This document shows positions 8,611 to 17,695 of a stretch of 64,000 bases of DNA, piece by piece. Made by a program: the position numbers and the translations under genes. Origin of the DNA: Actinoplanes siamensis (GTDB taxonomy: Bacteria; Actinomycetota; Actinomycetes; Mycobacteriales; Micromonosporaceae); contig NZ_BOMW01000032.1 in the NCBI RefSeq assembly GCF_016862395.1, positions 92,494-156,493 of the forward strand. The letters are read 5' to 3'. The notes below the pieces were generated by a model. That model had not been told where the DNA came from. It saw only the letters and a list, made by a program, of their open reading frames with translations, and did no database searches. How positions within the stretch are numbered: the first letter of the stretch is position 1; every line of letters begins with the position of its first letter.

Positions 8611-8880
8611 TTGGCGGACTGGTTGGAGTCGCTCGATCGCCTGGCCCGCGAACGGGCCGAGGCGGGGCTCACCCGTCAGCCGCGGCCGGCCGGCGCCGCG
8701 GCGGCCGGCGTGGCCGGGCGTCCGGACGTCGTCGTCACCGCCACGCTCTCCGAGTCGTTGGGTGGCGCGGGCGGGATGGTCGCCGGTGCCGAGCCGGTGA
8801 TCCGGTACCTGGTCGACGCGGGCGTGCCCGAGGCGGACTTCGCCCGGGCCCTGGACGTGATCGTGGAGTGCGCACCATGA
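8611..8880 (+). pseudogene. bioF: 8-amino-7-oxononanoate synthase remnant (bioF pseudogene)
   Basis: Begins with LADWLESLDRLARERAEAGL, the BioF N-terminus, from a TTG at 8611 (an in-frame GTG at 8593 also exists). It jumps after about 30 codons straight to the domain around the PLP lysine: GVAGRPDVVVTATLSESLGGAGG. In active BioF this motif is TLSKSLGG; here the Schiff-base Lys is Glu. About 200 residues in the middle and the C-terminal third are absent. It ends in an ATGA overlap with the bioD reading frame. The frame is intact but the enzyme core is gone. Confidence 0.85.
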
Positions 8881-10196
8881 ACGCCAACCCTCCCCGGGCG
8901 GACCGCCCCTGGACGGACCGCGACCGAGCGGACCACGAGCGGACGAGCCGTCCCCGGACGGACCGCGAGCCGGCCGGCCGGCCGCGAGCGGACCGCTCCC
9001 GCGCCGATCGTGACCGGCCGGGGGCCGCCTCCTACGCCGGGATCGCGGTCACCCCGCTGCCTCGTGGGTGGCGCAGTGGCGGGCACGGGCTACCCGTCCC
9101 GCCGCCGGCCCGGCTGCTCGATCGGGCCGATCCGCTGCCGGCCCACGGCGGCGGTCACCAGGCCACCGGTCCGGCCGGCTTCGCGGGCGCCGGGCGGTCG
9201 GCCGAGGGTGCTGGGCAGCCGGCCGGGGGCGTACTGTCGCAGGACGTGACCGCGCCTCATGCCGAGCCGGAAGCCGGGGAGCCCACCTCGGCCACCGACG
9301 CGCCGCCGGAGGCGGAGCCGATCTCGTCCGACGCTCCCCGCCCGGAGAACCACGGAGCCGGCGAATCGGAAGGATCCGATCTGTCGGAGGAGGGCCGGGC
9401 GCCGGACGCCGCCGGGGCAGCGGCCGCGGCGCAAGCGCCGCCCTCGGTGGCGCCGCGCCGCCCCGCGGACCCCCGGGAGTGGCACGGGATCGTGCTGGTC
9501 ACCGGCACCGACACCGAGGTCGGCAAGACGATCACCACGGCTGCCGTGGCCGCCGCCGCGCAGGCCGCCGGGCTGCGGGTCGCAGTGCTCAAACCAGGGC
9601 AGACCGGCACGGTGACCGGCGCGCTGACCGACGCCGAGGTGGTCACCCGGCTCGCCGGGCCGGACACCGTGCGGACGCTCGCGGAATATCCGGAGCCGCT
9701 CGCCCCGCTCGCCGCGGCCAAGGTGGCCGAGCTGCCGCCGCTGGAGCTCCACGAGGTCGTCGACGTCATCCGGGCCGAGGCCGAGAAGCACGACCTGGTG
9801 CTGGTCGAGGGCGCCGGCGGCCTGCTGGTGCCGATGGGGCTGCGGCCGTCCGGGGAGGCCTGGACGTTCGCCGACCTGGCCACCACGCTCGGCGCGAACG
9901 TGCTGGTGGTGGCCCGCGCCGGCCGGGGCACGCTGAACCACACGGCGCTCACCCTGGAAGCGCTGAGCCGCCGCGGGGTGCGGGCCAAGGTGATCCTCGG
10001 CGCCTGGCCGGCCGAGCCCGATCTGGTGCACTGGGCCAACCTCAGCGAGCTGGTGCCGCACCTGGTCGGCGCCCTGCCGGCCGGCGCCGGATCGATGGAC
10101 CCCGGTGTCTTCCGGCGCTCGGCCCCGGGCTGGCTGACTCCGGCGCTGCACGGCGTCCTGGATAATTGGCGAGTCTGGGCCGAGGAGGCGGGCTGA
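8877..10196 (+). CDS. bioD: Dethiobiotin synthase with long disordered N-terminal extension
   Basis: The C-terminal 240 residues are a complete BioD: P-loop GTDTEVGKT, KPGQTG, EGAGGLLVP, and a normal end. BioD closes the ureido ring of dethiobiotin with ATP and CO2. If translation starts at the ATG 8877 (GGAG 8 nt upstream, ATGA overlap with the bioF remnant), about 190 extra residues precede it. The first 50 are Arg/Asp-rich and repetitive (TDRDRADHERTSRPRTDRE), then Pro/Ala/Glu-rich. GTG at 9246 or 9447 are shorter alternatives with weaker ribosome sites. The catalytic domain looks intact, unlike bioB and bioF beside it. Confidence 0.85.
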   Translation: MNANPPRADRPWTDRDRADHERTSRPRTDREPAGRPRADRSRADRDRPGAASYAGIAVTPLPRGWRSGGHGLPVPPPARLLDRADPLPAHGGGHQATGPAGFAGAGRSAEGAGQPAGGVLSQDVTAPHAEPEAGEPTSATDAPPEAEPISSDAPRPENHGAGESEGSDLSEEGRAPDAAGAAAAAQAPPSVAPRRPADPREWHGIVLVTGTDTEVGKTITTAAVAAAAQAAGLRVAVLKPGQTGTVTGALTDAEVVTRLAGPDTVRTLAEYPEPLAPLAAAKVAELPPLELHEVVDVIRAEAEKHDLVLVEGAGGLLVPMGLRPSGEAWTFADLATTLGANVLVVARAGRGTLNHTALTLEALSRRGVRAKVILGAWPAEPDLVHWANLSELVPHLVGALPAGAGSMDPGVFRRSAPGWLTPALHGVLDNWRVWAEEAG

Positions 10197-10282
10197 CCGC
10201 TTCGGTCCCTGGCAACGATCACCTTCCACCCCTGGCGGCAGCCGCCGCGCAGTGCGCCCCTCCGACGTCGAGAGGTCCGAGA

Positions 10283-11128
10283 ATGACAAGCGAGGCCGGG
10301 TCGTTTCCGGATTTCCCGGCGCCGATCTCTCCGGGGCGCAACGCCGCCGAGCGGGCCGAGGCGATCAAGCACAGCGCGACGTTCACGCTGACGATCGACT
10401 GTGGCGGCGGCGGCATCAAGGGCTCGGTGCTCGACGAGGCCGGCACCATGCGGGCGCAGCCGATCCGGGTGCCCACGCCGTACCCGCTGCCTCCCGAGCT
10501 GTTCGTGAAGACCCTCGTCGACCTCGGCAGCCAGCTGCCGAACGCGGACCGGGTCACCGTGGGGATGCCCGGGATGATCCGGCACGGCGTGGTGGTGGCC
10601 ACCCCGCACTACGTGACCCGCAGCGGCCCGCGCACCAAGGTCGACCCGGAGCTGTTCGAGGCGTGGCGCGGGTTCGATGCCCGGACCGCGCTGGCCGAGG
10701 CCTTCGGGCTGCCCACGCTGGTGCTCAACGACGCCGAGGTGCACGGCGCGGGGGTGGTCGCGGGCACCGGCTTCGAGCTGGTGCTGACCCTCGGCACCGG
10801 GCTGGGCTGCGCGCTGTTCGACGGCGGCGAGCTGGCCCCGCACCTGGAGATGTCGCAGGCCCCGGTGCGCTGGGGGATGTCCTACGACACGTACATCGGC
10901 GAGCACGAGCGCCGCCGGCTGGGCGACGCGCTCTGGTCGCGCCGGGTCCGCAACGTGATCGAGGGGCTGCGCCCGGTCTTCCTCTGGGACCGGGTCTACC
11001 TGGGCGGCGGCAACTCCCGCCTGATCACCCCGGCCCAGCTGGCCCGGATGGGCGACGACGTGGTGGTGGTGCCGAACACGGCCGGCATCGTCGGCGGGGT
11101 ACGGGCCTGGACGCTGGGGCAACGGTGA
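10283..11128 (+). CDS. ROK-family sugar kinase
   Basis: 281 aa. The N-terminal phosphate loop is LTIDCGGGGIKGSVLD, the second is LVLTLGTGLGCALFDGG, and LVLNDAEVHGAG carries the catalytic Asp. This pattern resembles ROK and polyphosphate/ATP glucokinases. The ROK zinc motif (CxCGxxGC) is absent, so it is closer to the polyphosphate-glucokinase branch. Its sugar is not predictable. The ATG at 10283 follows GAGAGG at 10270-10275. Its stop overlaps the GTG of a HAD hydrolase gene (GTGA), suggesting a two-gene operon handling a phosphosugar. Confidence 0.8.
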   Translation: MTSEAGSFPDFPAPISPGRNAAERAEAIKHSATFTLTIDCGGGGIKGSVLDEAGTMRAQPIRVPTPYPLPPELFVKTLVDLGSQLPNADRVTVGMPGMIRHGVVVATPHYVTRSGPRTKVDPELFEAWRGFDARTALAEAFGLPTLVLNDAEVHGAGVVAGTGFELVLTLGTGLGCALFDGGELAPHLEMSQAPVRWGMSYDTYIGEHERRRLGDALWSRRVRNVIEGLRPVFLWDRVYLGGGNSRLITPAQLARMGDDVVVVPNTAGIVGGVRAWTLGQR

Positions 11129-11853
11129 CACCGGCCGCGCTGCTGCTGGACTTCGGCGGGGTGCTCGCCGACGCGCCGCCGGTGGAGCGGACCGCCTCGC
11201 CCGAGCTGGTGCTGCGGGTCTTCAACCTGATCGGGGGCGCGCTCAGCCCCGGGCAGATCCAGCGGGCGTTCACCGAGGGCGGCGCGGCGTACGCCCGCTG
11301 GCGCGACGAGGACCACCCGGACGAGCTGCCCCAGTCGGAGGTCTGGGAACGCTTCGTGATCCGGGACTGGCCGCCGGCCGCGCAGGTGAAGGTTCGGGGC
11401 GCGATCGCCCGGCTCAGCTACGACTGGGCGTGGCGCAACGGCTGGGCGCTGCGGCCGGGCATCCCGGAGGCGCTGGCGGCGTACTCGGCTGCCGGGGTCC
11501 CGTTGGCCGTGGTCAGCAACACGCTCAGCGGCGCCGCACACCGGGACTTCCTGGCCCGCGCCGGTGTGGGTGGCCTCTTCGCGGTGCAGATCTACAGCGA
11601 CGAGGCAGGCGTCCGCAAGCCCAATCCGCAGATGATCTGGAACGCCACGGATGCTCTCGGGGTGCCGCCGGCGGACTGCTGGTTCGTCGGGGACAGCAGG
11701 CGACGGGACGTGGCCTGCGCCCGGCGGGCCGACGTGGCCAGGGCGATCCTGATGCCGTCCGGCCGTCGCGACCCGGACGACCCGGCGATCAGTCCGGAGC
11801 CGGACGTGGTGGTCGAGGACGGTTTCGGGCTGGTGCGTCTGCTGTCCGCCTGA
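11125..11853 (+). CDS. HAD-superfamily hydrolase
   Basis: 242 aa phosphatase-like protein. HAD motif I is LLLDFGGVLAD; the usual second Asp (DxD) is replaced by Gly, as in many DFGGVL-type members. Motif II is VVSNT, motif III is the Lys in EAGVRKPNP, and motif IV is WFVGDSRRRD. The cap is helical and inserted after motif I. The GTG start overlaps the preceding kinase stop. It faces the convergent methyltransferase gene 18 nt downstream. The substrate is unknown; phosphosugar hydrolysis fits the operon. Confidence 0.85.
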   Translation: MTPAALLLDFGGVLADAPPVERTASPELVLRVFNLIGGALSPGQIQRAFTEGGAAYARWRDEDHPDELPQSEVWERFVIRDWPPAAQVKVRGAIARLSYDWAWRNGWALRPGIPEALAAYSAAGVPLAVVSNTLSGAAHRDFLARAGVGGLFAVQIYSDEAGVRKPNPQMIWNATDALGVPPADCWFVGDSRRRDVACARRADVARAILMPSGRRDPDDPAISPEPDVVVEDGFGLVRLLSA

Positions 11854-11871
11854 ACCTGCCCTCGCGGACGA

Positions 11872-12501
11872 TCAGACGACGACCTGCCACACCGAGGTAC
11901 GCCGGACCGTGCAGCTCTCCAGCGCCTCGGTCACCGGCACGTCGTAGGTGGCCCGCCGGACCAGCCCCTCCGGCAGGTAGGCCCGCCCCGGGTCGCCGAC
12001 CAGCACCAGCGAGCCCCGGCCGGCTGCCCGCCGCAGGTAGGGCAGCACCCGCCCGGCCATCTCCCGGCTGTAGAAGACGTCGCCGGCGAGCACCACGCCG
12101 TACCGCTCGTCGGTGTCCAGCAGGTCGCCCTCCAGCGTCTCCACCGTCACCCCGTTGTCCGCGGCGTTGGCCGCGGCCGCGGCCAGCGACAGCGGGTCGA
12201 TGTCGTTGGCGACCACCGGACGCGCCCCGGCCCGGGCCGCCGCGACCGCCACCAGGCCGGAGCCGGTGGCCAGGTCGAGCACGCTGCGCCCGGCGACCAG
12301 CTCCGGATCGTCCAGCAGGTGCCGGGCCAGTGCCTGCCCGCCGGCCCAGGCGAACGCCCAGAACGGGGGCGGCTGCTCGGCGCCGCCGGCCTCGGTGGCC
12401 TCCCAGAGCGCGATCGGCTCCTCGGCCTGCCGGAGCCGGACCTCCGGGACGAACGGGACCGGGGCCAGGACGGTGTGGGCGCGTACGAAATCGAGGAGCA
12501 C
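11872..12501 (-). CDS. Class I SAM-dependent methyltransferase, METTL20/PrmA-like
   Basis: 209 aa. The SAM-binding loop is VLDLATGSGLVAVAAARAG, with an acidic NDIDPLS after strand 2 and a GDVFYS catalytic-loop region. The N-terminal IALWEATEA...PPFWAFAWAGGQALARHLLD block is characteristic of the ETFB-lysine/PrmA-like protein methyltransferases. The target is unknown. ATG start, convergent with the HAD gene and divergent from the GGDEF-EAL gene. Confidence 0.8.
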   Translation of the reverse strand: MLLDFVRAHTVLAPVPFVPEVRLRQAEEPIALWEATEAGGAEQPPPFWAFAWAGGQALARHLLDDPELVAGRSVLDLATGSGLVAVAAARAGARPVVANDIDPLSLAAAAANAADNGVTVETLEGDLLDTDERYGVVLAGDVFYSREMAGRVLPYLRRAAGRGSLVLVGDPGRAYLPEGLVRRATYDVPVTEALESCTVRRTSVWQVVV

Positions 12502-12586
12502 CCGACGATTGTGCCCTTTCCCTCAGATCCGTGATCCACCAGCCGAAGGGTCCGGCACAGGTACCTGAGTCGGGAGGGTGACGGGG

Positions 12587-15500
12587 ATGCCGACGCGCTG
12601 GCCGGCCGCCCTCTTCGGCGCCTGGATCGTGGTCCTCGGCGTCGCTTACGCGCTCACCCCGCGGGCGCACGGCTGGCTGATCCTGGCCGGCGGCCTGTCC
12701 GCGGCGGCCGCTGTCCTGGTCGGCACGTACCGCAGCCAGCCCGACGACCGTCTGCCCTGGTGGCTGCTGGCCGCCGCGACCGGACTCTCCGGCCTGGGCG
12801 GCGCGCTCGGCGCCGCCCCGTCGTTCGTCACCGACCTGCTGCCCTGGCTGGATCCGGCCGGCACCGCCCTGCTGCTGCTCTCCTACCCGGTGCTGGCGTT
12901 CGCGCTGGCCCGGTTCATCAGGCGGCGGACCGGCTCGGACCGGGACGTGCCCGGTGTGCTGGACGCGCTCATCGTCACCTCCGGCGTGGCGCTGCTGATC
13001 TGGACGTTCGTGGTCGGCCCCCGGATGTCGGACGCGACCGTCGGCGGGCTGGAGCAGTTGCTGCCGGTCGCCGACCTGCTCTGCCTCGGCCTGCTGATCC
13101 GGCTGGCGCTGGTCCCCGGGCGGCTGGTCGCCTCCGGGTACTGGTTGGGAGCGGGCACCGGCGCGATGCTGGTCGCCGACGTGGCGCGGGCGTCCGGGTA
13201 CGGCCAGTTCGCTCTCTATGCCACAGCGGCGATGGCGGCGTTGATCCCGTCGATGGCCGAGCTGACCCGACGGTCGGCGGCGCCGGCCGCGGAGACCAGC
13301 CGGGGCCGGCTCGCCCTGCTGGCGGTCGCCGCGCTGGCCGCGCCCACCGTGCTGATCGGCAAGATGTTCCAGGACGGCCAGGTGGCCGGCCTGTTCCTGG
13401 TGGCCGTGCTGAGCCTGCTGATGTTGATGCTGGTGCTGGCCCGGATGGCCGGGATCATGACGAGCCACCGGCAGGCGGTGACCCGCGAGCGGGCGCTGCG
13501 CGAGGCGTCCGCGGCGCTGGTCTCGGCGGCCGACGCGGAGGCTGTCGGTCTGGCGGTCCGCACCACCGTCGCGCAACTGCTGCCCGGCGACGTGCCGCAC
13601 GGCGTGGTGCTGGCGATCAGCATCGCCCAGGACGAGCCGATGTCGCCGGAGGCCGCCGCGCAGGCGGCGGTGGACCGGGCCACCGGCACCGCGGCCCGGC
13701 TGGTGCAGACCCGGGACGTGGACTGGGCGGTCTCGGTCCGGCTCACCCAGTTCGCCGAGACGCTGCGCTGCCCGATGGTGCTGCAGGACCGGCCGACCGG
13801 CGACCCGCTGGTCGGGGTGCTGCACGTGGGCGCGCCCGGCTGGGCGTTGCGCGAGCTGCAGCGCTCGGTGGAGGTGCTGGCCGGGCAGGTGGCGCTGGCG
13901 CTGGAGCGGATCGCGCTCAGCCACGAGGTGAACCAGCGCAACAGCGAGGCGTACTTCCGGACCCTGATCCTGAACACCGCCGACGTGATCACCATTCTGG
14001 ACGAGGAGGACCGGATCCGGTACGCCAGCCCGTCCGCGCTCGGCGTCTTCGGCGCCGACCCGACCGGGGTGCGGCTGCCCGACGTGATCCACCCGGGGGA
14101 CCGGGAGCGGCTGGACGGCGTGCTCGCCGCGGTCCGCGGCGGCGACCTGGGCGAGCAGCAGCTCGACTTCCGCGCGGTGAACGCCCGCGGCACCGACCTG
14201 CTGCTCGAGCTGCACTGCCGGGACCTGCGCGCCGACCGCAGCGTGGCCGGCCTGGTGATCACCATGCGGGACGTCACGGAGCGGCGCAAACTCGAGAACG
14301 AGCTGATCCACCAGGCGTTCCATGACGCGATGACCGGTCTGGCCAACCGGGTGCTCTTCCACGACCGGCTGGAGCACGCGCTGGCCCGCAGCGCCCGGGA
14401 CGGCTCGGTGGTCGGCGTGCTCTTCATCGACCTGGACGACTTCAAGATCGTCAACGACACGCTCGGCCACGCGGTCGGCGACCAGCTGCTGATCGAGGTG
14501 GCGAACCGGATCGCCGGATCGCTGCGCGCCGACGACACGGCGGCCCGGCTCGGCGGCGACGAGTTCGCCGCGCTGATCGAGAACGTGCGCGACCCGCTGG
14601 CGGTGGAGGACACCGCGAACCGGATCCTGACCGCGCTGGCCTCACCGATCGAGACCGACGCCAAGCCGCTGTACGCGATGACCAGCATCGGCATCACCAC
14701 CACGCTGGAGGCGACAGACGGCGACGAGCTGCTGCGCCAGGCCGACCTCGCGCTCTACGTGGCCAAGGGCGCCGGCAAGAACCAGTGGCGGCGCTACCAG
14801 CGGCACCTGCACGACGAGATGGTGGAGCGGCTGGAGCTGCGCTCGGCGCTCGGCCACGCGGTGAGCGAGGGCCGCTTCCTGCTGCACTACCAGCCGATCG
14901 TGGATCTGGCCGGCGGTGTCGCGGTGGGCTTCGAGGCGCTGGTCCGCTGGGCCCACCCGAACCGTGGCGTGATCACTCCGGACCAGTTCATCGAGGTGGC
15001 CGAGGAGAGCGGGCTGATCGTGCCGATGGGCCGCTGGGTGCTGGAGGAGGCGCTGCGGACGGTCTCCGAGTGGCGCCGGGTCCTGCCGTCCGGGCACGCC
15101 CCGTACGTCAGCGTCAACGTCTCGGTGCGGCAGTTCCGCGAGGCCGGCTTCGTGGAGCAGGTGCGCGCCGCGTTGCAGCACACCGGCGTACCACCGCGGG
15201 CCCTGATGCTGGAGATCACCGAGACCCTGCTGATGAAGGACGACGAGCAGCGGATCTGGGCGGATCTGAACACGCTGCGCGAGATGGGCATCCGGATCGC
15301 CATCGACGACTTCGGCACCGGGTACTCGTCGCTGGGTTACCTGCGGCAGCGCCCGATCGACGTCGTGAAGATCGACAAGACCTTCATCGACGACATGGTG
15401 GCCAGCCCGCAGCTGGTCGACGGGATCGTCAGCCTGGCCCGTTCGCTGGGGCTCACCGTGGTGGCCGAGGGGATCGAGGACCCGGCGCACCGCGATCTGC

Positions 15501-15604
15501 TGGTGCGGATGGGCTGCCCGCTGGGGCAGGGCTTCCTGTTCTCCAGCCCGCTGGGGCCGACCGAGGTGCTGGCCTGGATGACCGGCGCCGCCGTCGCGGT
15601 CTGA
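12587..15604 (+). CDS. Membrane GGDEF-EAL protein with PAS domain
   Basis: 1005 aa cyclic-di-GMP enzyme. Residues 1-300 hold about eight to ten membrane segments, then a GAF-like linker, a PAS domain near 450-560, GGDEF near 570-725 and EAL near 745-1000. The cyclase site is intact (GGDEF at about 655), with an I-site RADD five residues before it. The phosphodiesterase residues are also intact (EALVRW, EITETLLM, DDFGTGYSSL, KIDKTF, AEGIED). Both activities are therefore possible and direction cannot be read from sequence. GGGAGG at 12572-12577 favours ATG 12587 over the overlapping GTG 12578. The stop abuts the convergent SDR gene. Confidence 0.9.
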   Translation: MPTRWPAALFGAWIVVLGVAYALTPRAHGWLILAGGLSAAAAVLVGTYRSQPDDRLPWWLLAAATGLSGLGGALGAAPSFVTDLLPWLDPAGTALLLLSYPVLAFALARFIRRRTGSDRDVPGVLDALIVTSGVALLIWTFVVGPRMSDATVGGLEQLLPVADLLCLGLLIRLALVPGRLVASGYWLGAGTGAMLVADVARASGYGQFALYATAAMAALIPSMAELTRRSAAPAAETSRGRLALLAVAALAAPTVLIGKMFQDGQVAGLFLVAVLSLLMLMLVLARMAGIMTSHRQAVTRERALREASAALVSAADAEAVGLAVRTTVAQLLPGDVPHGVVLAISIAQDEPMSPEAAAQAAVDRATGTAARLVQTRDVDWAVSVRLTQFAETLRCPMVLQDRPTGDPLVGVLHVGAPGWALRELQRSVEVLAGQVALALERIALSHEVNQRNSEAYFRTLILNTADVITILDEEDRIRYASPSALGVFGADPTGVRLPDVIHPGDRERLDGVLAAVRGGDLGEQQLDFRAVNARGTDLLLELHCRDLRADRSVAGLVITMRDVTERRKLENELIHQAFHDAMTGLANRVLFHDRLEHALARSARDGSVVGVLFIDLDDFKIVNDTLGHAVGDQLLIEVANRIAGSLRADDTAARLGGDEFAALIENVRDPLAVEDTANRILTALASPIETDAKPLYAMTSIGITTTLEATDGDELLRQADLALYVAKGAGKNQWRRYQRHLHDEMVERLELRSALGHAVSEGRFLLHYQPIVDLAGGVAVGFEALVRWAHPNRGVITPDQFIEVAEESGLIVPMGRWVLEEALRTVSEWRRVLPSGHAPYVSVNVSVRQFREAGFVEQVRAALQHTGVPPRALMLEITETLLMKDDEQRIWADLNTLREMGIRIAIDDFGTGYSSLGYLRQRPIDVVKIDKTFIDDMVASPQLVDGIVSLARSLGLTVVAEGIEDPAHRDLLVRMGCPLGQGFLFSSPLGPTEVLAWMTGAAVAV

Positions 15605-16684
15605 TCAGTACGGGTCACCGGTGCCGGGCAGCCGCCCGCGCAGCAACCCGCCCAGCCGTCCCGGCTGGCTCGCCGCGGCGTCCAGCGGCGGCGAGTCCGG
15701 CCGCCCGGCCCGTTCCGCCAGCCCCGCCACCAGCTCACGCAACGCCTCCACGGCGTCCCGCGACGGCCGCCAGCCGAGCTCCGACGCGGCCCGGTCACAG
15801 CACATCAGCGGCGCCTTCAACGCGAGCCGCACCCAGCCCCGGTCCACCGGTTGCAGCCGCAGCAGCCAGCTCAGCGCCGCGGCGCCCTCCAGCGCGAACC
15901 CCGGGACCGGGACCGGCACCCCGTGGAACGTCCTGGCCAGCACCCCCGGATCGAGAACCGGCCCGGCCGCGATGTTGAACGCTCCGCGCACGTCGGCCCG
16001 CAGCACCCGCAGGTACGCGTCGGCCACGTCGTCCGCGTGCACTCCCTGCAGCCGCAGCCGCCGGTTCGCCGGCAGCGCCGGCAGCCAGCCGAACCGCAGC
16101 AGCCGCGCCGGCAGCAGCGGCCCGGCGAAGTACCGCCCGATCTCGGTCCCGGCGTCCCGCTGGAAGATCAGTCCCGGTCGCAGCCGGACCACCCGCAACG
16201 TCGGATGGTCCGACTCGATCTCGTCGAGCATCCGCTCGGTCAGCGCCTTGTGCCGGCTGTACGACGACTCCGGGACGCCGGTGCGCAGCCAGGTCTCCTT
16301 GACGTACGCCCACTTCGGCCCGGGCGCGTAGACCCCGACCGAGGACGCGTGCACCAGCGCGCCCACGCCGGCTCGTAGCGCCGCGCGGAACACCGCGCGG
16401 CTGCCCAGCACGTTCGTCCGGTAGAGCCGCCGCGCGTCGTGGCTGGGCTGGATCTGCCAGGCCAGGTTCACCACCGCGTCGGCGCCCTGAAAGATTCCGG
16501 TGAGCTGATCCGGGGCGTCGTCGTGGCCCACGTCGACCGAGTGCCACTGGAGGCCGGCGTACGGCCCGGTGTCCTCGGGCAGACGTCGGGCGACCCCGAT
16601 CGCCTCGATGTCGGGTTCGGTCCGGAGCCGGCGCAGCAGCGCGGTGCCGGCGTTGCCGGTCGCGCCCACGATGACGACACGCAT
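15605..16684 (-). CDS. NAD-dependent epimerase/dehydratase (extended SDR)
   Basis: 359 aa. The N-terminal Rossmann motif is VIVGATGNAGTALLRRL (GxxGxxG) and the catalytic dyad is YSRHK (YxxxK) with an HASSVGVY serine block. The C-terminal half resembles the substrate-binding part of NAD-dependent epimerase family proteins. About 25 Pro/Gly/Ala-rich residues trail the fold. The substrate cannot be assigned. The start ATG lies next to a 660 bp gene-free region, so it is probably monocistronic. Confidence 0.82.
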   Translation of the reverse strand: MRVVIVGATGNAGTALLRRLRTEPDIEAIGVARRLPEDTGPYAGLQWHSVDVGHDDAPDQLTGIFQGADAVVNLAWQIQPSHDARRLYRTNVLGSRAVFRAALRAGVGALVHASSVGVYAPGPKWAYVKETWLRTGVPESSYSRHKALTERMLDEIESDHPTLRVVRLRPGLIFQRDAGTEIGRYFAGPLLPARLLRFGWLPALPANRRLRLQGVHADDVADAYLRVLRADVRGAFNIAAGPVLDPGVLARTFHGVPVPVPGFALEGAAALSWLLRLQPVDRGWVRLALKAPLMCCDRAASELGWRPSRDAVEALRELVAGLAERAGRPDSPPLDAAASQPGRLGGLLRGRLPGTGDPY

Positions 16685-17295
16685 GCCCGCAGCCGTACCC
16701 GCCGGTGGGCGATCGAATCACATTTCCGTCACCATTCCGGCGCCGGTCCGCGCCCGGAAGGATCATCGGATTTCGGCCCCTGCCGGGGGCCGGCGCGTTC
16801 CGATCGGCGAGGCGGCTCGGGGGCCGGGGCGTTCCGGTTCCGGCTTTCGGCGTTCTGTGATGCCGGTTTCCGGACTTTCGCCGGGTTTGCGTTCGGCTCG
16901 GCGGCGGCCGCGACGAAAGGTCGGCCCGGTACCGACCCGGCGTCACTGTTTTCCGCCCGCCGCCGGGCCGCTTTCCACCGGCTCCGCTCGATTTCGTGGT
17001 ACGGCCCCGGCCCGAGCCCCGGCCCCGATTCCACAGGCGCGCGAACCGAGGCGCCGGCCGGTGGCGAACCGCGTCCCGGTTACGCCCCTGATCTGCGGCG
17101 CGGGTCATTCCGGGCCGACGGCGAATGGCCCGGTCACCTGCCGTTTCCGATCTTGCCGGGGTGTCGTGGGGTCCTTATCGGTCGCCGTGCGCCGGGTTGT
17201 CCCGCCGTGCTCGAGCGGAATCGCCCCGATTGACTACGGTCATCGCCGGAACGGCCGTACGGTCCAGTTGCAGCCGTCCTGACCAGGCTTTACAG
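16685..17295. other. Gene-free region between SDR and lsr2
   Basis: About 610 bp with no convincing coding sequence. All open frames here are low-complexity Pro/Arg-rich with no ribosome site. Composition is less uniform than in the coding regions, with repeated TTTCCG/TTTCGG words. I see no RNA gene. Confidence 0.5.
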
Positions 17296-17336
17296 CCAAA
17301 ACGGCGTCACCGGTGGCCCGGTGACGCCGTTTTTGG
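17296..17336. terminator. Rho-independent terminator downstream of lsr2
   Basis: The 15-16 nt arms CCAAAACGGCGTCACC and GGTGACGCCGTTTTTGG form a near-perfect hairpin with an 8 nt loop, flanked by A and T tracts, so it can end transcription in either direction. It begins 12 nt after the lsr2 stop. Confidence 0.88.
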
Positions 17337-17347
17337 AGGACAGTCGA

Positions 17348-17695
17348 TCAGCGCTTGGCGTGGTACGCCTCGACGACGTTGCTGGGGATCCGGCCCCGTT
17401 CGGAAACGGGGTAGCCGTTCTTGTTGGCCCACTCGCGAATGGCCTGGTTCTGGTCGCGGCTGGACCGGCTGGTCGCGGCCGGGGCGGTCCGCCGGGCAAC
17501 GGTCGGAGTGGCGCCGGAACGGCCGAGCCGGGTGGCCGCGGAGAGGAACGGTTCCAGGGCCTTGCGCAGCTTGCCGGCGTTCTTCTCGGACAGGTCGATC
17601 GTGTAGTTCACGCCGTCGAGTCCGAATTCGACGGTGCGGTCGGCCTCCCCGCCGTCGAGGTCGTCGGTCAGAAGGGTAATTATCTGCTTGGCCAT
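17348..17695 (-). CDS. lsr2: Lsr2 nucleoid-associated protein
   Basis: 115 aa, typical Lsr2 length. The N-terminal dimerisation domain starts MAKQIITLLTDDLDGGEAD. The linker is Ala/Thr-rich, and the C-terminal AT-hook-like DNA-binding domain contains IREWANKNGYPVSERGRIPSNVVEAY, with the conserved Arg-Gly-Arg that enters the minor groove. Lsr2 bridges and silences AT-rich, often horizontally acquired DNA. AGGAG precedes the ATG by about 10 nt. A strong terminator follows and a long, relatively AT-rich upstream region may carry autoregulation. Confidence 0.97.
   Translation of the reverse strand: MAKQIITLLTDDLDGGEADRTVEFGLDGVNYTIDLSEKNAGKLRKALEPFLSAATRLGRSGATPTVARRTAPAATSRSSRDQNQAIREWANKNGYPVSERGRIPSNVVEAYHAKR

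Noticed and set aside
16729..17034. 101-codon minus-strand frame
   Set aside because: Low-complexity Pro/Arg-rich with no ribosome site; part of a gene-free region.
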